This document shows positions 7,305-15,213 of a stretch of 64,000 nt of DNA, piece after piece. Origin of the DNA: Streptomyces sp. NBC_01451 (lineage in GTDB: Bacteria; Actinomycetota; Actinomycetes; Streptomycetales; Streptomycetaceae). The position numbers and the translations under genes were made by a program. The stretch covers positions 3,100,001 to 3,164,000 of the forward strand of contig NZ_CP109479.1 in NCBI RefSeq assembly GCF_036227485.1, read 5' to 3'. The notes beneath the pieces were generated by a model, which saw nothing but the letters and a program-made list of their open reading frames with translations, made no database searches and was not told where the DNA came from. Position 1 is the first letter of the stretch; each line of letters begins with the position of its first letter.

Positions 7305-9626
7305 ATGACCACGCCTTGGGCCGATCCGGCCTGCCCCCGTGACGACAGGGTCGAGGCACTGCTCGCCCAGATGACCCTGGAAGAGAAGCTCGCCCAGCTC
7401 GGCAGCGCCTGGCCCGGCGTGGAACACGTCAGCGGAAACGTGGCCCCCATGCAGGACGTCTTCGCCCGCCACAACGAGTTCGAGCGGGCCAGCAAGGACG
7501 GCCTGGGCCATCTCACCCGCCCGTTCGGTACCAAGCCCGTCGACCCGACAGAAGGCGCGCACCAACTGGCCGCCCTGCAAAGTGAGTTGATGGACAGCAC
7601 CCGGCTCGGCATCCCCGCCATCGCCCACGAGGAGTGCCTGACCGGGTTCACCACGCACCGCGCGACGGTCTTCCCCACCGCCCTCGCCTGGGCCGCCGCC
7701 TTCCACCCCGAACTCGTCGAACGCATGGCGGGCGCCATCGGTACGAGCATGCGCCGGGTCGGCGTCCACCAGGGCCTCTCACCCGTACTGGACGTCGTAC
7801 GCGACTACCGCTGGGGCCGCGTCGAGGAGACACTCGGCGAGGACCCCCATCTCGTCGCGACGACCGGTACCGCCTATGTACGCGGCCTGGAGAGCGCCGG
7901 AATCATCGCCACCCTCAAGCACTTCGCCGGGTACTCCGCCTCCAGGGGCGCCCGCAACCACGCACCCGTCTCCATGGGCCCGCGCGAGCTCGCCGACGTG
8001 ATCCTGCCCCCCTTCGAGGCGGCGATACGGGACGGCGGCGCCCGCTCGGTCATGAACTCCTACGCCGATGTGGACGGCGTACCGGCGGGCGCTGACGCCG
8101 GGCTGCTCACCCGGCTTCTGCGCGACGAGTGGGGCTTCGAGGGCACGGTCGTCTCCGACTACTGGTCGGTCGCCTTCCTGCGGACCATGCACCGCATCGG
8201 CGAGACCTACGGCGAGGCCGGCGCCCGCGCCCTCGAAGCCGGCATCGACGTCGAACTCCCCGACACCCTCTGCTACGGCGAGCCCCTCGCCGAACTCGTC
8301 CGCGAGGGCACCGTCTCCGAGCACCTGGTCGACCGTGCCGTACGCCGCGTACTGCGCCAGAAGGCCGAACTGGGCCTCCTGGACGCCGACTTCGACCCGG
8401 ACGTCGCCACCAGCCCCACCGCCGCCACGGAGCCGATCGACCTCGACCCGCCCGAGCACCGCGCCCTCGCCCGGGACCTGGCCGAGCAGAGCGTCGTCCT
8501 GCTCGACAACCGCGCCGCCCTCCTCCCCCTGTCCGCCGGCACCGCGTCCCTCGCCCTCGTCGGCCCCTGCGCCGACGACCCGAACGCCTTCTTCGGCTGC
8601 TACTCCTTCCCCAACCACGTCCTCCCCCACCATCCCGGCCACGACAACGGCATCGAGGCCCGCTCCCTGCTGGACGCCCTGGCCATGGAACTGCCCGGGA
8701 CCCTGATCACGTACGAGCAGGGCTGCCCCGTCAAGGACGCCGACCGCGCGGGCATCGACGCGGCGGTGGCCGCGGCCCGGGAGGCGGACGTCTGCGTCGC
8801 CGTCGTCGGCGACCGGGCGGGCCTTTTCGGCCTCGGCACCTCCGGCGAGGGCTGCGACGCCGAGGACCTCTCCCTGCCCGGCGTCCAGGGCGACCTGGTC
8901 GAGGCGCTGCTCGCCACCGGCACCCCGGTCGTGCTCCTCGTCGTCTCCGGCCGCCCCTACGCCCTCGGCGCGTACACCGACCGGGCTGCGGCGGTCGTCC
9001 AGGCGTTCTTCCCCGGCGAGGAGGGCGGCCCCGCCCTGGCCGGCATCCTCTCCGGACGCGTCGTCCCGTCGGGCAAGCTGCCCGTACAGGTCCCGCGAAC
9101 CCCGGGCGGCCAGCCCGGCACCTATCTGCACGCGCCCCTGGGCGGCAACACCGAGGGCGTCAGCAACCTCGACCCCACGCCCGCCTACCCCTTCGGCCAC
9201 GGGCTCTCGTACACGACCTTCGCCTACGACGGCCTCGACCTGGGCGCCGACACCGTGCCCACCGACGGCGAGGTCGACATCAGCTGCCTGGTCCGTAACA
9301 CCGGCGACCGGCCCGGCACCGAGGTCGTGCAGCTCTACACCGCCGACCCGGTCGCCCGACTCCCTCGCCCGGTGACCCAGTTGACCGGCTTCACGCGCGT
9401 ACGGCTCGACCCCGGCGAGCAGCGCAGGGTGACCTTCCGCCTCCACACCGACCGGCTCGCCTACACCGGCCCCGACCTCCACCGCATCGTCGAACCCGGC
9501 GACATCACCGTCATGCTCGGCGCCTCCAGCACCGACATCCGCCTCACCGGCACCCTCCACCTCACCGGCCCGGTCCGCGAAGCGGGCCACGACCGGGTCC
9601 TGCACACGCCGGTACACATCGCCTGA
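7305..9626 (+). CDS. glycoside hydrolase family 3 (beta-xylosidase/beta-glucosidase)
   Basis: Intracellular exo-glycosidase of 773 residues; no signal peptide, so it would cleave oligosaccharides brought in by the neighbouring importer. The family 3 N-terminal barrel carries VRDYRWGRVEETLGEDP and KHFAGYSA; the nucleophile is Asp285 in GTVVSDYW. The alpha/beta-sandwich domain follows (about 385-620: VVLLDN, GDRAGL, TSGEG), then a fibronectin III-like C-terminal domain beginning near YPFGHGLSYTTF. SD GAGGA precedes the ATG. Binding protein, permeases, LacI and GH3 together suggest xylobiose or a similar beta-linked sugar, but beta-glucoside use cannot be excluded from sequence. Confidence 0.92.
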   Translation: MTTPWADPACPRDDRVEALLAQMTLEEKLAQLGSAWPGVEHVSGNVAPMQDVFARHNEFERASKDGLGHLTRPFGTKPVDPTEGAHQLAALQSELMDSTRLGIPAIAHEECLTGFTTHRATVFPTALAWAAAFHPELVERMAGAIGTSMRRVGVHQGLSPVLDVVRDYRWGRVEETLGEDPHLVATTGTAYVRGLESAGIIATLKHFAGYSASRGARNHAPVSMGPRELADVILPPFEAAIRDGGARSVMNSYADVDGVPAGADAGLLTRLLRDEWGFEGTVVSDYWSVAFLRTMHRIGETYGEAGARALEAGIDVELPDTLCYGEPLAELVREGTVSEHLVDRAVRRVLRQKAELGLLDADFDPDVATSPTAATEPIDLDPPEHRALARDLAEQSVVLLDNRAALLPLSAGTASLALVGPCADDPNAFFGCYSFPNHVLPHHPGHDNGIEARSLLDALAMELPGTLITYEQGCPVKDADRAGIDAAVAAAREADVCVAVVGDRAGLFGLGTSGEGCDAEDLSLPGVQGDLVEALLATGTPVVLLVVSGRPYALGAYTDRAAAVVQAFFPGEEGGPALAGILSGRVVPSGKLPVQVPRTPGGQPGTYLHAPLGGNTEGVSNLDPTPAYPFGHGLSYTTFAYDGLDLGADTVPTDGEVDISCLVRNTGDRPGTEVVQLYTADPVARLPRPVTQLTGFTRVRLDPGEQRRVTFRLHTDRLAYTGPDLHRIVEPGDITVMLGASSTDIRLTGTLHLTGPVREAGHDRVLHTPVHIA

Positions 9627-9641
9627 CGGCTGCTGGCAGCG

Positions 9642-9681
9642 GCTGACTGCACGGTACGGGGGCGCGTCCCCGCAGGTCAGC
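9642..9681 (+). terminator. hairpin behind the GH3 gene
   Basis: GCTGAC-TGC pairs with GCA-GGTCAGC (one bulge), with an inner GGGG/CCCC pairing; 16 bp past the GH3 stop. Confidence 0.5.
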
Positions 9682-9739
9682 AGCTCACCGCCCGCAGCGC
9701 TCCCGGCCTGCGGCAGACACCGGCGGCCCGCCGGGCCGG

Positions 9740-9788
9740 GGCGAGGGGCGGCGGCACGGGCGGTCGCCGCGGGCCGCCGCCCCTCGCC
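9740..9788 (+). terminator. second long hairpin between GH3 and GH2 genes
   Basis: Perfect 16-bp GC stem (9740-9755 with 9773-9788), 17-nt loop. Together with the first hairpin it separates the two glycosidase units. Confidence 0.6.
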
Positions 9789-9822
9789 GGTGCCCAGGCC
9801 CAACGGAAGGACCTGCGGTAGC

Positions 9823-9844
9823 GTTACTAGCACGTGCAAGTTAC
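9823..9844. promoter_or_regulatory. candidate operator before the GH2 gene
   Basis: The core TAGCACGTGCAA (9828-9839) is close to the symmetrical TTGCACGTGCAA expected for a LacI-type operator. A near copy stands before the second lacI gene (12397-12408). It lies 33 bp before the GH2 start, where the promoter should be. Confidence 0.5.
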
Positions 9845-9876
9845 GGTCATGGCGACCCCGAGCCCACGGAGACGCC

Positions 9877-12399
9877 ATGATCCGCACGCCCTTCAACGAC
9901 GACTGGGAGACCCGCCCCAAGGTCAGCCCCTTCGCCGAACTGTCCGGCGCGAAGGTTCCCTTCCGGCCGGTGACGCTGCCGCACGACGCGATGATCGAGC
10001 GGGAACGCACCGCGCCCGGCGGCGAGGTCACCATGGAGGGCGGCGCCGGCGCGTACTTCCCCGGCGGGACGTACGAGTACCGCAAGACCTTCACCGTGCC
10101 GGAGGAACTGCGCGGCAGGCGGATCCTCTTCGAGTTCGAGGGCGTCCACCGCGACGCCGTGGTGTTCATCAACGGGGACTACGCCGGTCAACGGCCCTAC
10201 GGATATTCGCACTTCCACATCGACGCGGACCGTTTCCTGCGCTTCGGCGAGGCCAACGAGATCCGCGTCGAGGCCCGCACCCATCGCGACTCGCGCTGGT
10301 ACACAGGCGCGGGCATCTACCGCGACACGTGGATGCTGGTCGGCGAAGTGGTCCGGATCGCCCCCGACGGCGTCCGCGTGAGCACCCCGGACATCGACAC
10401 CGGGCGGGCGGTGGTCGAGATTGCGACGAGGGTCGAGAACGACTCGACAGCGATCCGTACGGTCGATGTTGTCACGGACATCCGCGATGCCGACGCGGGC
10501 GTGGTCGCGAGCGACGTCTCGAAGGTCACCGTGCTACCGGGCGAGCCCGCGACGGTACGCCAACGCCTCTACGTGCGGGCCCCGTTGGTGTGGAGCCCGG
10601 ACACGCCCGCCCTGTACGCCGCCACCGTGACGCTGAAGGACACGGGCAGCGGAGCGGACAGCAACGCCGACGTGGACGTGGACGTGGAGACCGTCGCCTT
10701 CGGCATCCGCTCGCTGAGCCTGGACCCCGAGAACGGTCTGCGCATCAACGGCGAGACGGTCAAGCTGCGCGGCGCATGTGTCCACCACGACAACGGAGTT
10801 CTGGGCGCGGCGACCTACGCCCGTGCCGAGGAACGGCGCGTCCGGCTCCTCAAGGACGCCGGGTTCAACGCGATCCGCATGTCCCACAACCCGATGAGCA
10901 AGCCGATGCTGGACGCCTGCGACCGCCTCGGCATGCTCGTCGTGGACGAGTCCTTCGACGTGTGGACGTCCGGCAAGAGCGAGTTCGACTACAGCCTCGA
11001 CTTCCCGGAATGGTGGGAGCGCGACATCGAGGCGATGGTGGCCAAGGACTTCAACCACCCCAGCGTCATCATGTACTCGATCGGCAACGAGATCCCCGAG
11101 ACCGGCTCGCCCTCCGGCGCCGCGTGGGGGCGCAAACTGGCCGGGAAAGTCCGCTCGTTGGACCATACGCGTTACGTCACCAACGCGGTCAACGGCCTGC
11201 TCGCCGTGATGTCCGAACTGGGGAAGCCGGGCGGGCAGTCCCAGGAGAACCCGGGCGACGGCGAGGGGGCGGGCATCAACACCCTCATGGCCGACGCGGG
11301 CGACATGATGAACGCGATCAGCGCCTCCGGCCTCGTCACCGAGAGGACGGCCGAGTCCTTCGCCGTACTCGACGTCGCCGGCATGAACTACGCCGAGGCC
11401 CGCTACGCCCTGGACCGCGACCTGTTCCCCAACCGCATCATCCTCGGCACCGAGACCTTCCCCACCCGCATCGACGGCAACTGGCGCCTGGTCGGACAAC
11501 ACGCCCACGTCATCGGCGACTTCACCTGGACCGGCTGGGACTATCTCGGCGAGGTCGGCATCGGACGCCCCCAGTACCTCACCCCCGAAACACCCCGGCC
11601 CTCCCACTCGGCGCCCTACCCGTACCTGCTCGCGGGCTGCGGCGACCTCGACATCACCGGTCACCGCCGCCCCGCCTCCTACTACCGCGAGATCGTCTTC
11701 GGCCTGCGCGCGGAGCCCTACATCGCGGTCCGCCGACCCGAGCACCACGGCAAGACCTGGGCGGGGACACCCTGGGCATGGAGTGACACCATCTCCTCCT
11801 GGACCTGGCCCGGCTTCGAGGGCGCACCAGCCACCATCGAGGTCTACGGCGACGCCGACGAGGTCGAACTCCTCCTCGACGGAAGCTCCTTGGGGCGCCG
11901 ACCGGTGGGCGCGGACCACCGCTTCCGCACCGAGTTCGAGACACCGTACGAGCCCGGCGAACTCCTCGCGATCACCTACCGCGACGGCACCGAAACCGGC
12001 CGCACCACCCTCCGCTCGGCGACCGGCCCGGTACGGCTGCGCGCCGAGACCGACCGCCCTGCCATCGCCGCGCACGGCGGCGACCTCGCGTACATCACCC
12101 TCACCCTGACGGACCCGGACGGCACCCTCCACACCGCCGCGGACCGCCCGGTGCGCCTCGAAGTCACGGGCTCGGGCGTCCTGTTGGGCTTCGGCAGCGC
12201 CGATCCGGCCTCCACGGAACGCTTCGACGCCACCGAACGCCGTACCTACGAAGGCCGCGCCCTCGCCGTCCTCCGCCCGACCGGCCCCGGCAGGATCAGC
12301 CTCCTCGCGTCCGCACCCGACTGCGACCCGGTCGAGGTCGACGTGTCCGTGGCCGCCGCCTCCGACGACATCCGCGCCACTGTGATCAATCCGGAGTAA
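9877..12399 (+). CDS. glycoside hydrolase family 2 (beta-galactosidase type)
   Basis: Cytoplasmic exo-glycosidase of 840 residues with no signal peptide. Start: ATG at 9877 (MIRTPFNDDWE), with ACGGAGA just upstream; the open frame extends 29 codons further but starts inside the operator. Domains in order: sugar-binding jelly roll (about 1-170), Ig-like domain (about 175-285), TIM barrel (about 290-590), DUF4982-like and further Ig-like C-terminal domains. The acid/base is Glu405 (SIGNEIPETG) and the nucleophile Glu526 (ILGTETFPTR); NPMSKPMLDACD is also typical. The lacI gene 54 bp downstream probably regulates it. Beta-galactosidase is the usual label, but this subfamily has varied specificity. 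Confidence 0.9.
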   Translation: MIRTPFNDDWETRPKVSPFAELSGAKVPFRPVTLPHDAMIERERTAPGGEVTMEGGAGAYFPGGTYEYRKTFTVPEELRGRRILFEFEGVHRDAVVFINGDYAGQRPYGYSHFHIDADRFLRFGEANEIRVEARTHRDSRWYTGAGIYRDTWMLVGEVVRIAPDGVRVSTPDIDTGRAVVEIATRVENDSTAIRTVDVVTDIRDADAGVVASDVSKVTVLPGEPATVRQRLYVRAPLVWSPDTPALYAATVTLKDTGSGADSNADVDVDVETVAFGIRSLSLDPENGLRINGETVKLRGACVHHDNGVLGAATYARAEERRVRLLKDAGFNAIRMSHNPMSKPMLDACDRLGMLVVDESFDVWTSGKSEFDYSLDFPEWWERDIEAMVAKDFNHPSVIMYSIGNEIPETGSPSGAAWGRKLAGKVRSLDHTRYVTNAVNGLLAVMSELGKPGGQSQENPGDGEGAGINTLMADAGDMMNAISASGLVTERTAESFAVLDVAGMNYAEARYALDRDLFPNRIILGTETFPTRIDGNWRLVGQHAHVIGDFTWTGWDYLGEVGIGRPQYLTPETPRPSHSAPYPYLLAGCGDLDITGHRRPASYYREIVFGLRAEPYIAVRRPEHHGKTWAGTPWAWSDTISSWTWPGFEGAPATIEVYGDADEVELLLDGSSLGRRPVGADHRFRTEFETPYEPGELLAITYRDGTETGRTTLRSATGPVRLRAETDRPAIAAHGGDLAYITLTLTDPDGTLHTAADRPVRLEVTGSGVLLGFGSADPASTERFDATERRTYEGRALAVLRPTGPGRISLLASAPDCDPVEVDVSVAAASDDIRATVINPE

Positions 12400-12412
12400 C
12401 ACGTGCAACTAC
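12397..12412. promoter_or_regulatory. candidate operator before the second lacI gene
   Basis: TAACACGTGCAACTAC starts on the GH2 stop codon and lies about 40 bp before the regulator start. It matches the site at 9828 in 12 of the first 14 positions, suggesting one regulator for both promoters. Confidence 0.5.
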
Positions 12413-12452
12413 CATCCAGGAACACGGGGCGAGAGGCGAGAAGCGAGGCGCT

Positions 12453-13514
12453 GTGGGTACGACAGGGCAGAAGCGGGTCACGGCGGCGGACGTGGCCCAG
12501 TCGCTGGGTCTCTCGCGAGCCACCGTGGGTTTCGTCCTGAACCACACCCCGGGGCAGACGATCCCGGAGAGCACCCGGCGGCGGGTGCTCTCCGAGGCGG
12601 CGCGCATGGGCTACCGCCCGCATCGGGCGGCACAGACGCTGCGGCGCGGCAGCAGCAAGGTGATCCTGTTCGTCCTGCCGGACTGGGTGTCGGGCCTCCC
12701 CATGCAGCAGCACCTCGACGAGGCCGCGCTCGCGCTGGACGAGGCAGGCTATTCCCTGGTCACCTGCCCCCGGTACGCCGCAGGCCGGGCACGTCCCCTG
12801 TGGGAGCTGCTCACCCCGGACGTCGTACTCGGATTCAGCGCCTTCGACGCCGCCGAACTGACCTCGATGCGCGCCTGCGGCATCACCAGGATCGTCCCCG
12901 CCCCCGAGCACCCGACGACGCCGGCCGAATGGCCCGCCCTCACCGCGGGAACAGCCCTTCAGATCAACCACCTGTACGAACAGGGTCATCGACGGATCGC
13001 CTTCGCCGCCCCCGCCGGCCCCCACTCGTCCCTGCTCGACCTCCGTGTGAACACGGCCCAGGAGACAGCCGCCCGGCTCGGCCTCGATCCGCTCGACATC
13101 CGCCCGGTGGACCACCGAGACGACTCCGCCCGCGCGGCGGTCCAGCGTTGGCGCGCCGAGGGCATCACCGGTGTCGCCGCGTACAACGACGACAGCGCGG
13201 CGGCCGTGGTGGGCGCGGCGATCCGGACGGGAGTCGCCGTCCCCGACGAGCTCGCGGTGATCGGCCACGACGACACACCCCTGGCCGCCCTGTTCGTCCC
13301 CTCCCTCTCCACCGTACGGATCGACATCGTCAGCCTCGCCCACCACTTCGCCGCCTTCGCCCTCCACGAGGCGGACGGCCGGCCACTCCCCCAACGGGAC
13401 ACCACGGCCGACATGACGGTGATCCCCCGCGAGTCGACCCGGTCCGGCCCCGACACACCTCAGCCCGCGAACCCGCCGCGATGTTCCGCACCACCAGGAA
13501 CGCGGCCGACCTGA
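12453..13514 (+). CDS. LacI-family transcriptional regulator
   Basis: Regulator of 353 residues, start GTG. The HTH TAADVAQSLGLSRATVGFVL (about 10-29) and hinge region are followed by a substrate-binding domain: VILFVLPDWVSG, HRRIAFAAPAG, GVAAYNDDSAAAVVGAA, ELAVIGHDDTPLAALFVP. The last 25 residues are Pro/Ser-rich and probably disordered. It lies downstream of the GH2 enzyme in the same direction and is preceded by an operator-like site also found before GH2, so it most likely represses both. It is the last recognisable gene before the accessory island. Confidence 0.9.
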   Translation: MGTTGQKRVTAADVAQSLGLSRATVGFVLNHTPGQTIPESTRRRVLSEAARMGYRPHRAAQTLRRGSSKVILFVLPDWVSGLPMQQHLDEAALALDEAGYSLVTCPRYAAGRARPLWELLTPDVVLGFSAFDAAELTSMRACGITRIVPAPEHPTTPAEWPALTAGTALQINHLYEQGHRRIAFAAPAGPHSSLLDLRVNTAQETAARLGLDPLDIRPVDHRDDSARAAVQRWRAEGITGVAAYNDDSAAAVVGAAIRTGVAVPDELAVIGHDDTPLAALFVPSLSTVRIDIVSLAHHFAAFALHEADGRPLPQRDTTADMTVIPRESTRSGPDTPQPANPPRCSAPPGTRPT

Positions 13515-13794
13515 TCTCCTGGCCGCCCGATCCTCTGATTGCTCCGGTTCCTTCTCGCCGATCCGCGTGCCAACTCGGTGTCCGACACGTCGTCCGAGGT
13601 TCGCAGATGACGACCACGGAGGCAGCCCGCACGGTGAGGCCGATGCCCGCCCCACCGACTACCGGCTGCCGTGCACGTCTGGTGGCCTTGACCGGCATCA
13701 CGCCTCGCTTGTCTCGCACAGGACATGGGTGATCAGGCAACCGTCGACTCGAACTCTGGTGTCTCCTCCACGTGGGCATGCGAGACTTGACACC

Positions 13795-15213
13795 ATGGGG
13801 GATCCCGGTGACTCCGCGAGTAAATCTCCATCAGCACGGTCGCGGGACGCAGTTGTCGTCGTGCCAGGGACTATGGGCAGCGAACTCGTCGATGCCGACG
13901 GACGAGTTGTCTGGGGCCTGGGCGATCCACGTTGGTACGTAGCAGCCTGGACATCGAAGACTTCCCTGTCCGCTCTGGAGATGACCCCGGACGAGACCGA
14001 GGGTATCTACGGACGGATAACCCCGCGCCGGTTACTGCGGTTCCCGGCCTTCGCACCCTTCCTTGCCGGCTTCGAGCCCTACTCGGCGCTCCTGAAGAGT
14101 CTGCGGTCCGTCACCTACCCGGCAGCAGTCAAGGAGTTCCCTTACGACTGGCGGCTCCCGGTGGCCTACACGGGCGGCCTGTTGGCAGACTTCGCGATTC
14201 GGCACCTTGTGGAATGGCGGAACAGCGAGCAGGAAGTGGCCGCCCGCCGCCAGGACCCCGAAGGTGACAGACCGGCGCGGTTGGTGATTGTCGCCCATTC
14301 CATGGGTGGGCTGTTGGTGCGTCAGGCCTGCCGAAGCGCTGGGTTCGCGGAGGAAGTCAGGGCTACCGTCACGTTGGGGACCCCGTTTTTCGGAGCTCCG
14401 AAAGCCGTGCAGATGCTGGCCGCGCCCGGCCGAACGCTTCTACCGCGGGAGAGACTCCAGGAACTCGCACGCGGTCTGCCAGGTGTGTACGACCTGCTCC
14501 CTACCTACCGCTGCGTTGCGGACGGTGCGCAGGCTCGTCGGCTGACCGCGTCAGATGTCGACGGCGTCGGCGGTGACGGCACGTTGGCGGAGACTTCCTT
14601 CTCCTGGCAGGAGTCCGTCTCGGCGGTGCAACTGCCACACCACGAACAAGTGGTCGGCGTGAACCAGCCGACAACGCAGTCGCTCACAATCGAAGCGGGT
14701 GCGGTGACCGGGCACGAATACACCTACGAACGGACCACGACCGGCGTACAAAAGGTCGCACTGGGCGGTGACGGCACGGTACCGATGATCGCAGCCCGTA
14801 TTCCGGATGGTGCCGACATTCCACTGGCTCAGTCGCACGGCGCCCTGGCGTCCCACTCCGACTCACAGATCGTGGTGGAACACGTACTGGCCAAACGCAG
14901 GAGGGGCCCGTGGTTGGGTGGCGGTGGGCTGGGGCTGAGCGTCCCCGACGTCGTCGTCGCCGGCAGTTCCTGGGAAGCGTCGGTCAACGGTACTGAACGG
15001 GCCGGCCAGCCCGTCTGCTCAGTTGTGGACGTCGCTACAGGTCTGGTGGTGGATATCCCCGAGATAAGACCGGGGGCCGCCGACGGTGTATCGGTGGCCC
15101 TCGTTTCGCCCTTACCTGTCGGACTCTTCCGCGTCAGTGCCGACGGTGGCGGAACCGCTCCTGTGCAACAAATGGTGATGGTCACTCCTGATACGGGAAG
15201 GCCAGCGCGGTGA
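13795..15213 (+). CDS. LCAT-like lipase/acyltransferase of the island
   Basis: Alpha/beta hydrolase of the lecithin:cholesterol acyltransferase group, 472 residues, predicted cytoplasmic (no signal peptide). The start ATG at 13795 gives MGDPGDSASK. Family features: oxyanion segment VVVPGTMGSELVD (about 22-34), YDWRLPV, nucleophile Ser169 in AHSMGG, catalytic Asp326 in GGDGTVP, probable His in SHGALASHSD. About 100 C-terminal residues form a beta-rich domain of unknown role. Its stop overlaps the GTG of the caspase-STAND-WD40 gene (GTGA), so the products are made together. Two TTA codons (80 and 440) imply bldA dependence. Likely role by analogy: a membrane-lipid-attacking effector controlled by the STAND protein; this is inference. 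Confidence 0.8.
   Translation: MGDPGDSASKSPSARSRDAVVVVPGTMGSELVDADGRVVWGLGDPRWYVAAWTSKTSLSALEMTPDETEGIYGRITPRRLLRFPAFAPFLAGFEPYSALLKSLRSVTYPAAVKEFPYDWRLPVAYTGGLLADFAIRHLVEWRNSEQEVAARRQDPEGDRPARLVIVAHSMGGLLVRQACRSAGFAEEVRATVTLGTPFFGAPKAVQMLAAPGRTLLPRERLQELARGLPGVYDLLPTYRCVADGAQARRLTASDVDGVGGDGTLAETSFSWQESVSAVQLPHHEQVVGVNQPTTQSLTIEAGAVTGHEYTYERTTTGVQKVALGGDGTVPMIAARIPDGADIPLAQSHGALASHSDSQIVVEHVLAKRRRGPWLGGGGLGLSVPDVVVAGSSWEASVNGTERAGQPVCSVVDVATGLVVDIPEIRPGAADGVSVALVSPLPVGLFRVSADGGGTAPVQQMVMVTPDTGRPAR

Noticed and set aside
5977..9626. Naming the block bxlR-bxlEFG-bxlA
   Set aside because: Gene content and the CGAA/TTCG palindrome are suggestive, but sugar specificity cannot be read from sequence, so symbols were left empty.
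13330..13779. Minus-strand open frame as an integrase remnant
   Set aside because: No tyrosine- or serine-recombinase motif; overlaps the end of the lacI gene.
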